Origin: Vibrio algivorus | GTDB lineage: Bacteria > Pseudomonadota > Gammaproteobacteria > Enterobacterales > Vibrionaceae | Reading direction: 5' to 3' | Assembly: GCF_002218005.2 (NCBI RefSeq) | Contig: NZ_AP018678.1 | Coordinates: forward strand, 868,001-932,000 | Length of the DNA stretch: 64,000 nucleotides | Shown: positions 1 to 7,686 of the stretch, one piece after another | Numbering within the stretch: position 1 is the first letter of the stretch | Layout: each line of letters begins with the position of its first letter | The notes under the pieces: model-generated | The model's input: only the letters and a program-made list of their open reading frames with translations | What the model was told of the DNA's origin: nothing | The model's database searches: none | Position numbers and translations under genes: made by a program

Positions 1-19
1 GATTGAACCGGAAGATTTG

Positions 20-2191
20 ATGAGTTATTTAGCGTTAGCAAGAAAATGGCGACCAACTAAGTTTGAAAATGTGGTTGGCCAAGGTCATGTAATTACTGCT
101 TTAGAGAATGCCTTAAAGCAGAACCGACTGCATCACGCCTATTTATTCAGCGGAACTCGTGGTGTTGGTAAAACATCGATCGGCCGACTGTTTGCCAAAG
201 GCTTGAATTGTGAAACCGGTATTACCGACAACCCATGTGGTGTGTGTGATAGCTGTGTTGAAATCGATCAAGGTCGTTATGTTGACCTATTGGAAATTGA
301 TGCGGCATCTCGTACTAAGGTAGAAGATACCCGTGAGTTACTCGATAACGTTCAATATAAGCCAGCACGTGGGCGCTTTAAAGTGTACCTGATTGATGAA
401 GTACACATGTTATCTCGTCATAGTTTCAATGCATTATTAAAAACACTGGAAGAGCCGCCAGAGTACGTTAAATTCTTATTAGCAACGACCGATCCTCAGA
501 AGCTGCCAGTGACGATTCTTTCTCGTTGTTTGCAGTTCCATTTAAAACCGATTAGCTCAGATCAAATTCATGAACAATTAGATTTTGTGTTAGGTGAAGA
601 AAACATCACCTCAGAACCTAGAGCATTAAGTTTGATTGCTCATGCGGCTGATGGAAGTATGCGTGATGCATTAAGTTTATCTGATCAGGCGATTGCCTTA
701 GGAAATGGGCATATTGATAGTGCGACCGTTTCGAACATGCTAGGCACACTGGATACTGAACAAGCGATCTATTTACTTGAGGCGATCAGCAGTAAGCAAC
801 CACAAACAGCGATGAACTGCCTTGAGCAACTGGCCGAAAATGGTATTGATTGGGATGGCTTATTTAAAGAGTTAAGTAGCCAATTACACCGCATTGCTAT
901 GTACCAAGCATTACCAGCAAGCTTAAATAAAGAGCAACCTGATGCGGAAAGAGTTGAGCTTTTGAGCCAATCTTTGACGCCTCAAGATGTACAACTTTAC
1001 TACCAGATGACTTTGAAAGGCCGTCAAGATTTACCATTGTCTCCGAGCGAGAAAATGGCAGCGGAAATGTTAGTGTTGAGAATGCTGGCTTTTAGGCCGG
1101 TACAAGCGGCATCTGGTAATTCGATTGTGGCTCCAGCTGCGCAAACGAAAAGCATTCCGGTGGTTGAATCTGCACCTAGAAATGTGAGTGGAGCACAACA
1201 CTCTATACCTCAATCGGCAACGGATCAGTCTGCGCGTAGTCAGCCAGTAAGCCCACCAGCAGCATCAAGTGTCCCTGTAGCAAATCAAATGGGGGATAGT
1301 GATCACTCCGCTGCCAGCCAACCAGCAGCGGAACCACCAAGATACCAACCATCAGGACATCCACAATCAGCGGTTGGCAATACTGAGGCATCACAACAGC
1401 AAGTGCCTCAAACTCAGCAGCAGTCAGCAGCATCCGCTTCACCGTTAACCGGATTGAGACATCAGCTGCGTAGTAAACGTGAAAACTTACGCACTACGCC
1501 TACAACTGGGAATGTCCCAACAAAAAAGACTGAAGCGACGTCTGTTAAACCAGTGAAAACATCGGTACTTGACCGTATTGCAAGCAAGCATACGGCCGCC
1601 GCGGTTGAAGCTGTGCAGGGGTCGCCAATATCACCAAATGGTACGCCAATCTCTGGAGCTGCAAAACCAGACGATTCGAATGAACCCTATCAGTGGAAGC
1701 CAACTCAACCTCAGTCATCGCAGCAAGAAGGCCAAGAGCTAACGCCGACTCAAGTTAAGAAAGCGCTAGAGCATATTAAAACGCCAGAGATGGCAGAAAA
1801 ACTATTGCATGAAAGTATTGAGCAAAATGAGTGGGCGGCGATCATCGATCAACTCAATACGGCGAAATTGGTACAGCAGCTGGCATTAAACTCCACTTAT
1901 AGTAAAAATGATCATGTCATTACGTTAGGCTTACGTGCTGAGCAAGCACATTTGAATACCCCAAAGGCGCAAGAGGAATTGACGAAAGTCTTGTCGCAAC
2001 ATTTTCAGCAAAGTTGTGAATTAGTTATCCAAAATAGTGCTGATGGTATTACGCCGCTTGAATTAAGAGAAAAGCTTTATCAAGAAAAGTTACAGCAAGC
2101 ATTTGAAAGTCTAGATACTGATCCTAATATCCAATTCTTGCAAAAGCGTTTCGCAGCAGAAATAGATAAAGACAGCGTAAGACCTATTTAA
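20..2191 (+). CDS. dnaX: DNA polymerase III subunit tau (and gamma by frameshift)
   Basis: Clamp-loader ATPase that loads the beta sliding clamp; the tau C-terminus binds polymerase and DnaB helicase. Seen: Walker A GTRGVGKT at residues 45-52, zinc-binding Cys 64/73/76/79, Walker B DEVH at 126-129, and the SRC arginine-finger motif at 168-170. A Pro/Gln/Ser-rich linker follows (about 370-570), then the tau C-terminal domain. The total is 723 aa, somewhat longer than E. coli tau (643), mostly because of the linker. I chose the ATG at 20, which gives the conserved MSYLALARKWRP start and has GGAAG five bases upstream. A TTG three bases earlier is in frame but unlikely. A programmed frameshift site inside the gene is listed separately. 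It heads the dnaX-ybaB-recR cluster. Confidence 0.97.
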   Translation: MSYLALARKWRPTKFENVVGQGHVITALENALKQNRLHHAYLFSGTRGVGKTSIGRLFAKGLNCETGITDNPCGVCDSCVEIDQGRYVDLLEIDAASRTKVEDTRELLDNVQYKPARGRFKVYLIDEVHMLSRHSFNALLKTLEEPPEYVKFLLATTDPQKLPVTILSRCLQFHLKPISSDQIHEQLDFVLGEENITSEPRALSLIAHAADGSMRDALSLSDQAIALGNGHIDSATVSNMLGTLDTEQAIYLLEAISSKQPQTAMNCLEQLAENGIDWDGLFKELSSQLHRIAMYQALPASLNKEQPDAERVELLSQSLTPQDVQLYYQMTLKGRQDLPLSPSEKMAAEMLVLRMLAFRPVQAASGNSIVAPAAQTKSIPVVESAPRNVSGAQHSIPQSATDQSARSQPVSPPAASSVPVANQMGDSDHSAASQPAAEPPRYQPSGHPQSAVGNTEASQQQVPQTQQQSAASASPLTGLRHQLRSKRENLRTTPTTGNVPTKKTEATSVKPVKTSVLDRIASKHTAAAVEAVQGSPISPNGTPISGAAKPDDSNEPYQWKPTQPQSSQQEGQELTPTQVKKALEHIKTPEMAEKLLHESIEQNEWAAIIDQLNTAKLVQQLALNSTYSKNDHVITLGLRAEQAHLNTPKAQEELTKVLSQHFQQSCELVIQNSADGITPLELREKLYQEKLQQAFESLDTDPNIQFLQKRFAAEIDKDSVRPI
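1508..1533 (+). other. Probable programmed -1 frameshift site in dnaX (gamma subunit)
   Basis: The heptamer A-AAA-AAG lies at 1522-1528 in the exact phase used by E. coli dnaX (last A of an ACA codon, then AAA, AAG). A -1 slip reads GAC and then TGA at 1531-1533, so a 504-aa gamma ending Lys-Lys-Asp would be made beside the 723-aa tau. A GGGA at 1508-1511 sits 10 bases before the heptamer, like the stimulatory internal Shine-Dalgarno of E. coli. I see no strong downstream stem, unlike E. coli. The site is read from sequence; its use is inferred by homology. Confidence 0.8.
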
Positions 2192-2323
2192 TGGTTAAAC
2201 CATATGCAATTAATTAACAAAACACATTATTAGCTAGAAGAGCGAGTTGATTTTTTATCGGTTCGACCCAATAAACTAATAATATCCACAATCATTCTAT
2301 TTAGATAACAAGCGAGAATAAGC

Positions 2324-2653
2324 ATGTTTGGTAAAGGCGGAATGGGCAACATGATGAAGCAAGCCCAGCAGATGCAAGAGCGTATGCAAAAGCTTCAAGA
2401 AGAAATCGCAAATATGGAAATCACTGGTGAATCTGGTGCAGGCCTTGTAAAAGTGACCATTACTGGTAGCCACAGCGTGCGTCGTGTGGAAATCGATGAA
2501 AGCTTGATGGAAGACGATAAAGAAATGCTAGAAGATTTGATTGCAGCTGCATTTAATGATGCTGCTCGTCGTGTCGAAGAAACACAAAAAGAAAAAATGG
2601 CTTCAGTGACTGGCGGTATGCAATTACCACCAGGTATGAAAATGCCATTTTAA
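2324..2653 (+). CDS. ybaB: YbaB/EbfC family nucleoid-associated protein
   Basis: Small DNA-binding protein that coats and organises DNA as a dimer. At 109 aa it has the family's usual length. It shows the glycine/methionine-rich N-terminus (MFGKGGMGNMMKQAQQMQ), a long amphipathic helix that forms the tweezer arm, a central beta region (VKVTITGSHSVRRVEID), and a Met/Pro-rich tail ending in PPGMKMPF. It lies 132 bp after dnaX and 22 bp before recR, the classic order in proteobacteria. This suggests co-transcription with recR and a link to recombination or repair. Start ATG is preceded by a GCGAG-type weak ribosome site. Confidence 0.96.
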   Translation: MFGKGGMGNMMKQAQQMQERMQKLQEEIANMEITGESGAGLVKVTITGSHSVRRVEIDESLMEDDKEMLEDLIAAAFNDAARRVEETQKEKMASVTGGMQLPPGMKMPF

Positions 2654-2675
2654 TTGAACCAGTAGAGAGACATAC

Positions 2676-3275
2676 ATGCGCACAAGCAGTATGCTGGAAC
2701 AATTAATGGAGGCCTTACGTTGCTTACCTGGGGTTGGCCCCAAGTCGGCTCAGCGTATGGCCTTTCATTTATTGCAGCGTAATAGAAAGGGCGGTTTGCA
2801 ATTAGCCGAAGCTTTATCTCAAGCAATGACAGAGATCGGTCACTGCGATCAATGCCGAACTTTTACCGAGCAAGATACCTGCCATGTCTGTACCAATCCT
2901 AAGCGTCAAGCAAATGGGCAGATCTGTGTAGTAGAAACGCCTGCTGATATTGCTGCAATTGAAGCAACTGGACAATATTCTGGTCGTTATTTTGTTCTGA
3001 TGGGGCACTTATCGCCACTTGATGGAATTGGACCTAGTGATATTGGTTTAGATTTGCTCGACTACCGCTTAAGTATCGGTGATGTTGAAGAAGTGATTCT
3101 TGCGACTAACCCGACCGTAGAAGGGGAAGCGACCGCACATTATATCGCTCAGTTGTGTAAGGCTCATGGCGTTAATGCTAGCCGCATTGCTCATGGTGTT
3201 CCTATGGGCGGTGAACTAGAGTTAGTCGATGGCACCACGTTATCTCACTCGTTACTTGGTCGACAAAAGTTATAG
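2676..3275 (+). CDS. recR: Recombination mediator RecR
   Basis: Acts with RecF and RecO to load RecA on gapped DNA in the RecFOR pathway. Seen: an N-terminal helix-hairpin-helix (LPGVGPKSAQRMAFHLL, about 17-33), a four-Cys zinc finger at Cys 57/60/69/72, and a Toprim domain with ICVVETPADIAAIE from residue 83, followed by the C-terminal ATP-independent ring-forming region. The 199-aa length matches E. coli RecR (201). It follows ybaB by 22 bp. In many vibrios htpG comes next; here the downstream gene is on the other strand, beyond a 7-bp tandem repeat. Confidence 0.97.
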   Translation: MRTSSMLEQLMEALRCLPGVGPKSAQRMAFHLLQRNRKGGLQLAEALSQAMTEIGHCDQCRTFTEQDTCHVCTNPKRQANGQICVVETPADIAAIEATGQYSGRYFVLMGHLSPLDGIGPSDIGLDLLDYRLSIGDVEEVILATNPTVEGEATAHYIAQLCKAHGVNASRIAHGVPMGGELELVDGTTLSHSLLGRQKL

Positions 3276-3331
3276 ATTAAATATAATACTTAAATTCGAA
3301 GCTTGATTTTAATGTTGGTGATATCAATATT

Positions 3332-3380
3332 TTTCGAGTTTCGAGTTTCGAGTTTCGAGTTTCGAGTTTCGAGTTTCGAG
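3332..3380. repeat. Heptanucleotide tandem repeat, 7 copies of TTTCGAG
   Basis: Seven perfect back-to-back copies of TTTCGAG fill 3332-3380, ending 6 bp short of the stop codon of the minus-strand YkgJ-family gene. The tract is non-coding, between the convergent ends of recR and that gene. Perfect short tandem repeats of this kind are prone to copy-number change by slippage. No function is evident; its position makes an effect on transcription termination or mRNA ends possible but unproven. Confidence 0.9.
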
Positions 3381-3386
3381 TTGTAC

Positions 3387-3635
3387 CTAAGTTATCTTTT
3401 CCAGATCTGAAATAATAAATAAAGCTTCTTGATCAGTTTTACCACAAATAGCTTTTTCCGCTTTAAATGCATGACATACCTTAGGTCTTTCAGGCTTACC
3501 AAACAGCTTGCATAAATTATCTTCATTTAATTGAATACACCGAACACCAGCAGGTTTACCTTTCGGCATACCCGGGATCGGTGATGATATGCTAGGTGCA
3601 ATGCAACAAGCACCACATCCAAGACGACATTCCAT
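3387..3635 (-). CDS. ykgJ: YkgJ family cysteine cluster protein
   Basis: Small CxxxCxxCC-family protein of unproven function, thought to bind zinc or iron. The N-terminus MECRLGCGACC carries the diagnostic cluster. Further Cys occur at VRCIQL, NLCKLF, KVCHAF and AICGK, consistent with metal coordination. I chose the second ATG (3633-3635) because an AGAG ribosome site lies nine bases upstream and because family members start with MECR. The upstream ATG at 3644 would have no spacing to that site and adds only MYF. Length is 82 aa. It stands alone on the minus strand, convergent with recR. Its neighbour across the divergent gap is a second Cys-cluster protein, YcgN. Confidence 0.85.
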   Translation of the reverse strand: MECRLGCGACCIAPSISSPIPGMPKGKPAGVRCIQLNEDNLCKLFGKPERPKVCHAFKAEKAICGKTDQEALFIISDLEKIT

Positions 3636-3774
3636 AAAATACATCTCTGTAGTTCAAAAATTGGTCGAAGATAGTAGCAAAATACCCATACAGAAAATAG
3701 CATAACTTGAATTTTGTCGGTGATCAGCGTATAAAACGCAGCCTAGATTCTATACAAGTTTAAGCAGGCATATT

Positions 3775-4215
3775 ATGACAACTCCATTTTGGCAAACTAA
3801 GTCACTACAACAAATGAGTGAGCAAGAATGGGAATCACTATGTGATGGTTGCGGTAAATGTTGCCTGCATAAGTTGATGGATGAAGATAGTGATGAAGTT
3901 TATTACACCAACGTTGCTTGCAGCTGGCTCAATAGTAAAACATGTGGTTGTAAAGACTACCCGAATCGTTTTGAATCTGGAGAAGAATGTTTAAAGCTGA
4001 CTCGTGATAAAATCGATGAATTTAACTGGTTACCTGAAACCTGTTCATATCGCTTACTAGCAGAAAATAAACCTCTTCCTGAATGGCATCCGCTTATTAC
4101 TGGATCGAAATCAGCCATGCATGCAGCAGGTGAAAGTGTTCGTAATAAAGTGGTTTATGAAATTGATGTTGTGGATTGGGAGGATCACATTTTGAACCAC
4201 CCTAATCGAAATTAA
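3775..4215 (+). CDS. ycgN: YcgN family cysteine cluster protein (UPF0260)
   Basis: Conserved Cys-rich protein, function unknown, related in its metal-cluster motif to YkgJ. Seen: CDGCGKCCLHKLMDED near residue 23, a second Cys group (CSWLNSKTCGCKDYPNRF) and later CLKLTRD and TCSYRLL. The 146-aa sequence tracks E. coli YcgN closely throughout, including EWHPLITGSKSAMH and DWEDHILNHP. It is divergent from the YkgJ-family gene, with 139 bp between the two starts. Possible metal binding is inferred from the Cys pattern only. Confidence 0.9.
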   Translation: MTTPFWQTKSLQQMSEQEWESLCDGCGKCCLHKLMDEDSDEVYYTNVACSWLNSKTCGCKDYPNRFESGEECLKLTRDKIDEFNWLPETCSYRLLAENKPLPEWHPLITGSKSAMHAAGESVRNKVVYEIDVVDWEDHILNHPNRN

Positions 4216-4236
4216 CTTACTAGTTCAACTATTACT

Positions 4237-4470
4237 TAACCTCAGCTTTGGATAAGAGTGTCACAATAATTAACTTAACACACTGATATAAAAATGATAA
4301 AAACATCTGTCAGGCATCTAGGATTGATGACTTTCTCTCAATGCTGCAATTTGGGATGGATAACAAGGCAAAATCATAAGTCAATAGCTGGCCTATTGCG
4401 TTGATTTTAACGAAGTTAGACGCCTGAAGTGCTGTATTGAGTGACTTCTAGTTATCCGCAGCTGAGGTTA
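4237..4470. mobile_element. MITE-like element with 19-bp terminal inverted repeats
   Basis: TAACCTCAGCTTTGGATAA at 4237-4255 is matched in inverted orientation by TTATCCGCAGCTGAGGTTA at 4452-4470 (17 of 19 positions pair). The 234-bp unit has no open reading frame of note and fills nearly all of the gap between ycgN and chaN. This is the form of a non-autonomous miniature transposable element. A short stretch like its left end (ATTACTTAACCTCA) recurs near 10714, between msrB and yeaC. The mobilising transposase family is not identifiable from here. Confidence 0.7.
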
Positions 4471-4502
4471 CTTACCAATGCTTTTGCTTAACGCAAATTA
4501 CT

Positions 4503-5459
4503 CTATGAGCAATCAGGCTCGGTCTTATTTTTGAATAGTTCACTAAATGCTGCTTTTTGGTGTTCAGGTTTGACATATCTCACTGGTGGGCTAAGAACTT
4601 CAAGTTGGTAATCGTTATCGCCTTTAATGATTGTATTTACCGGAGTGACGATGATGACATTTAAACTAGGATCAAGCTGCTTTATTTGTGCGGCAGTACC
4701 TAGTCCAGCTTCGGTATGAAATTTTCCAGCAATATGCACGACGGTAGCTTTAGGATGAGCATGTTTATAATTGACTATGCTTTCGGCCATGGTGGCATCC
4801 CACGTGAGCTGAGATGCATACATATTTAAATGCTGGCTTGGCTTGCCATGATGCATTGATGCCATAAATTTTTGTTTATATGGTGAATCGCTTAAGTCTA
4901 TCTTGCTTGCCACATAAGCTCGCTTATCTTGAGGTAGTTTAGCTAAATAATCTAAACCATGTTTACTAATGCAGCGAACCATTGGTTTAGGTGCGTTAGC
5001 GGCAATAATCTTTAATTGATTACTTTTAGCCAGTTCGACTAATGGACGGTAGTCACTTTCATAGTTCGGCCATGCATTAGCTTGCTTGATTAAGGTTTGT
5101 TCGCCTATTTCACCATTTAAGTACGAATTAACGACAGACTGACTATCTCGGCTAAATTGCTCCATTGATAGAGTAACGTTTTGCTTATTTTGAATGAATT
5201 GTTTAAGAACATCAGTTTGAAATCTGTGAATCCCCGCATGAGTATGCCACTCACCAATTAATATCACATCGGCTGTTTGGTTATTTTTAGCCCACTGTGA
5301 CAATGAAATATGGTCACCTTCTGGAGTGTAGAGTTGATAATCGTAAAAGCTGCTGACACTCGTTGGATTATTCTGTGAAGAGACGAGTGAGCTGCAACCA
5401 CTGATTAGCATCAGAGTAAGTAGGCCGAAAGCGGGTGTGTTTAGTCGTTTAGGTAACAT
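4503..5459 (-). CDS. chaN: ChaN family lipoprotein (haem/iron-associated)
   Basis: Outer-membrane-type lipoprotein of the ChaN/DUF399 family; homologues bind haem and sit in iron-uptake loci. The ATG at 5457-5459 is preceded by GGAG seven bases upstream and gives a signal peptide with lipobox LISGC (Cys 22). An upstream in-frame ATG (5510) would bury the signal peptide behind 17 residues and is rejected. The mature part carries the family GEWHTHAG motif and the conserved HIAGKFHTEAG segment. Length is 318 aa. A Fur-box-like site lies about 55 bp upstream of the start, which fits iron-repressed expression. The substrate is inferred from family and regulation. Confidence 0.85.
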   Translation of the reverse strand: MLPKRLNTPAFGLLTLMLISGCSSLVSSQNNPTSVSSFYDYQLYTPEGDHISLSQWAKNNQTADVILIGEWHTHAGIHRFQTDVLKQFIQNKQNVTLSMEQFSRDSQSVVNSYLNGEIGEQTLIKQANAWPNYESDYRPLVELAKSNQLKIIAANAPKPMVRCISKHGLDYLAKLPQDKRAYVASKIDLSDSPYKQKFMASMHHGKPSQHLNMYASQLTWDATMAESIVNYKHAHPKATVVHIAGKFHTEAGLGTAAQIKQLDPSLNVIIVTPVNTIIKGDNDYQLEVLSPPVRYVKPEHQKAAFSELFKNKTEPDCS

Positions 5460-5511
5460 GATGATCTCCAATTGGTTGGCTATCTTATCGGACAATTTGA
5501 TGCTCATCAAT

Positions 5512-5530
5512 ATTAATGATAATTATTCGT
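5512..5530. promoter_or_regulatory. Fur box-like operator upstream of chaN
   Basis: ATTAATGATAATTATTCGT matches 13 of 19 positions of the Fur consensus GATAATGATAATCATTATC, including the central nine bases AATGATAAT without a mismatch. It lies just upstream of chaN, a haem-linked lipoprotein gene, and about 100 bp upstream of the divergent endA. Iron repression of chaN is the natural reading; binding is not shown. Confidence 0.65.
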
Positions 5531-5628
5531 AAGTACGGTCGCGCTTTTATTGAGCAATCTAATGATAAATAGTATGAAAAAAGTATTAGAAGAGACGTAG
5601 AATAGAGGCTTCAAATAGGAAGTCTCAA

Positions 5629-6378
5629 ATGAAAAAATGGCCATTAATGGCGTGTGTGTTGTTTTCGCCGATGTTGGTTACCAATGTGGCCTCAGCAACT
5701 CAGAACACGCAAATAGATTCGTTTTCAAAAGCAAAGCGCTTGCTGATGCAAAACGTTTATAACAAGACAAGTATGCGTAAGACAGTCTACTGTGATGCGC
5801 AATTTGATGAGAAAAAACAAGTTACCTTGCCCCAAGGATTTAATGATTCCCTGTATACTTCACGCGCTAAGCGAGTTGAGTTTGAGCATATCGTGCCTGC
5901 GGAAAACTTTGGACGTGCATTTAAAGAATGGCGAGAAGGGGATAAGCAATGTGTGAGCAGCAAAGGTAAGGCATACAAAGGCCGTAAATGTGCAGAAAAA
6001 GTGAATCATGAATATCGCTTAATGCAAGCGGATGGATATAATCTATTTGCCGCAATCGGCAGTGTTAATGCTTACCGTTCAAATTATAACTTTCAAATGA
6101 TGTCAGGAACCAAAAGTGATTTCGGCTCATGTGACTTTCATGTTGAAGATAGAAAGGCCCAACCACCACAACAAGCACGCGGTCTAATCGCTCGTACCTA
6201 TTTATATTTTGATGTTACCTACTCACAGTTTCGTTTAAGCAAGCAACAAAAGCAGCTATTTAGCGCTTGGGACAAACAATATCCTGTGAGCGTGTTTGAA
6301 TGTCAAAAAGCTGAAATAATAAAAAGTTATCAGCACAACAGTAACCCTATATTAGAAGAGCGTTGTGCTGCTTTGTAG
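5629..6378 (+). CDS. endA: Secreted/periplasmic endonuclease I (Dns/EndA family)
   Basis: Sequence-independent DNase of the His-Me finger endonuclease I family. In vibrios Dns degrades extracellular DNA and limits natural transformation. A signal peptide with an AxA-type cleavage site ends near residue 23 (TNVASA). The catalytic region VEFEHIVPAENFGRAFKEW is near residue 84, followed by the conserved NLFAAIGSVNAYRSN and AQPPQQARGLIARTYLYF segments. Eight Cys in the mature chain suggest disulphides. The 249-aa length is typical. A purine-rich ribosome site (AGGAAG) precedes the ATG. The gene is divergent from chaN. Confidence 0.93.
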   Translation: MKKWPLMACVLFSPMLVTNVASATQNTQIDSFSKAKRLLMQNVYNKTSMRKTVYCDAQFDEKKQVTLPQGFNDSLYTSRAKRVEFEHIVPAENFGRAFKEWREGDKQCVSSKGKAYKGRKCAEKVNHEYRLMQADGYNLFAAIGSVNAYRSNYNFQMMSGTKSDFGSCDFHVEDRKAQPPQQARGLIARTYLYFDVTYSQFRLSKQQKQLFSAWDKQYPVSVFECQKAEIIKSYQHNSNPILEERCAAL

Positions 6379-6380
6379 GT

Positions 6381-6659
6381 TATACCCAAGTAACTTCAAG
6401 ATGCGAGTTTCAGCAAGATTAAAACAAGTTTTAGGCAAGGCAAATTGAATATGATCGATTCTATCTATATTTAATTTAACGCCGCATAAAGCTTGTTTTA
6501 ACTTGCCCTTCGGGAGCTTCATCCAAGCCTCTTCTTTTTTATAATAGAAAGGCTGCGTCAGATTCATTTGAAAGGTGATTACATTCCTGCACGAATCTTT
6601 CTTGTTTAAAGACTTGGATGGTAGCTCTGAATTCTGCATCTTGAAGTCACTTGGGTATA
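6381..6659. mobile_element. Vibrio-type MITE-like element, TATACCCAAGT family, full copy
   Basis: The ends TATACCCAAGTAACTTCAAG (from 6381) and CTTGAAGTCACTTGGGTATA (to 6659) are near-perfect inverted repeats of 24 bp, enclosing about 230 bp. The element fills the gap between endA and rlmA. Shorter relatives with the same ends occur in this window near 12214, 34151, 38199, 43866, 46098 and 59863, so this is a dispersed family. A minus-strand reading frame of 95 codons crosses it but is not credible as a gene. Confidence 0.8.
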
Positions 6660-6684
6660 TAAGGCTAATGGCGCTAGTACTAGC

Positions 6685-7512
6685 TTAATTTTGTTTGCGG
6701 TAAACTCGTAAAATGAAATCTGCTTCACAGTCAAACTGTGGAGCATGTTTTAATTTTTCTTTGGTTTTCTCTGATGCTTTCCAAGCAAACGGTGTCATTT
6801 GGAGTAAATCATCTGCTTCACTACCCGTCATTTCCATCTCATAATGCAGCTTTTGCTCTTCTAGTAGCGTAAATCCTACAATACTTTCTGGTGATTCATC
6901 GTGTAACCTAACATCTTGGTACACAAGCTCTCGTAACTGATATAAATGTCGAGCAGCAGGGGTAACGGTAATGACTAGTCCATGGTTAGTGGTAGTACGC
7001 TGCAGCTCTTGATGGTCACATGGCGCATAGATACGCAAAATGGCATCGAGTGAATTATCCGCAAAGGGTAGCCGGTGACTAGAAGCGACACAAAACTGCA
7101 TCGTGTTATTGCTATAGCGTTTTGCAGCATAGCGAATGGCAACTTTAGAAATATCTAATCCATAACAAGTAGCAGCTGAGGTTTGTTGTTGTAATTGTTG
7201 AGCAATATAGTGGGTGTAATAACCTTCGCCACAACCTATATCTAATAATTGGTGAGAAGTATTTACTAAGTGCTTTTTACATAATGCCGCTACCGCTTCA
7301 CGCATCGGGTGGTATTGTTCGGATGCTAAAAATCGACGTCTAGCTTGCATCATTTCTGCATTATCACCCGGCTGTTTGGATCGTTTATGCTGCACCGGCA
7401 TAAGGTTGACATAGCCTTCTCTTGCTCGATCAAATTGATGATTACTTTCACATTTGAATCCAGTCGAAGTCTCAGTGAGTGTTTGATGGCAAAGAGGGCA
7501 TTGATAAGTCAT
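6685..7512 (-). CDS. rlmA: 23S rRNA (guanine-745-N1)-methyltransferase
   Basis: SAM-dependent methyltransferase that modifies G745 of 23S rRNA. Seen: an N-terminal zinc finger (YQCPLCHQTL...FKCESNHQFD), the family motif REGYVNLMPVQHK, then a Rossmann SAM site LLDIGCGEGYYTHYIA near residue 90, and a catalytic-region RIYAPC. I place the start at the ATG 7510-7512 (MTYQCPLC), which aligns with E. coli RlmA and gives 275 aa. The upstream in-frame ATG at 7554 adds 14 residues without family support. The ribosome site is weak for both. It may be cotranscribed with nothing: yeaD upstream is 133 bp away. Confidence 0.92.
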   Translation of the reverse strand: MTYQCPLCHQTLTETSTGFKCESNHQFDRAREGYVNLMPVQHKRSKQPGDNAEMMQARRRFLASEQYHPMREAVAALCKKHLVNTSHQLLDIGCGEGYYTHYIAQQLQQQTSAATCYGLDISKVAIRYAAKRYSNNTMQFCVASSHRLPFADNSLDAILRIYAPCDHQELQRTTTNHGLVITVTPAARHLYQLRELVYQDVRLHDESPESIVGFTLLEEQKLHYEMEMTGSEADDLLQMTPFAWKASEKTKEKLKHAPQFDCEADFILRVYRKQN

Positions 7513-7622
7513 ACAGTTTAATCTTATTGTTAATTTGGATGCGGAGTATGGCATGGAGTGAGTAGTGAAAAAAGGACTAGGCGAAAAAGTTCCTAGTCCC
7601 TAGTTGCTAGATTAAGTCTTAC

Positions 7623-7686
7623 GCTTTCAAACCTATCTTAGTACTTAGTAAATAGCTTTCAAACCTATCTTAGTACTTAGTAAATA
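7623..7686. repeat. Perfect 32-bp tandem duplication across the yeaD stop codon
   Basis: The 32-bp unit starting GCTTTCAAACCTATCTTAGT occurs twice without a mismatch, at 7623-7654 and 7655-7686, over the 3' end of yeaD (minus strand). Removing one copy would make the protein end in GLKA instead of GLKAIY. The duplication therefore swapped the stop codon for one two codons further on and left a spent copy of the old 3' end downstream. Perfect identity suggests it is recent, or an assembly artefact. Confidence 0.93.

Noticed and set aside
6352..6639. Minus-strand 95-codon reading frame after endA
   Set aside because: It lies almost wholly in the inverted-repeat element at 6381-6659 and has no ribosome site or family resemblance.
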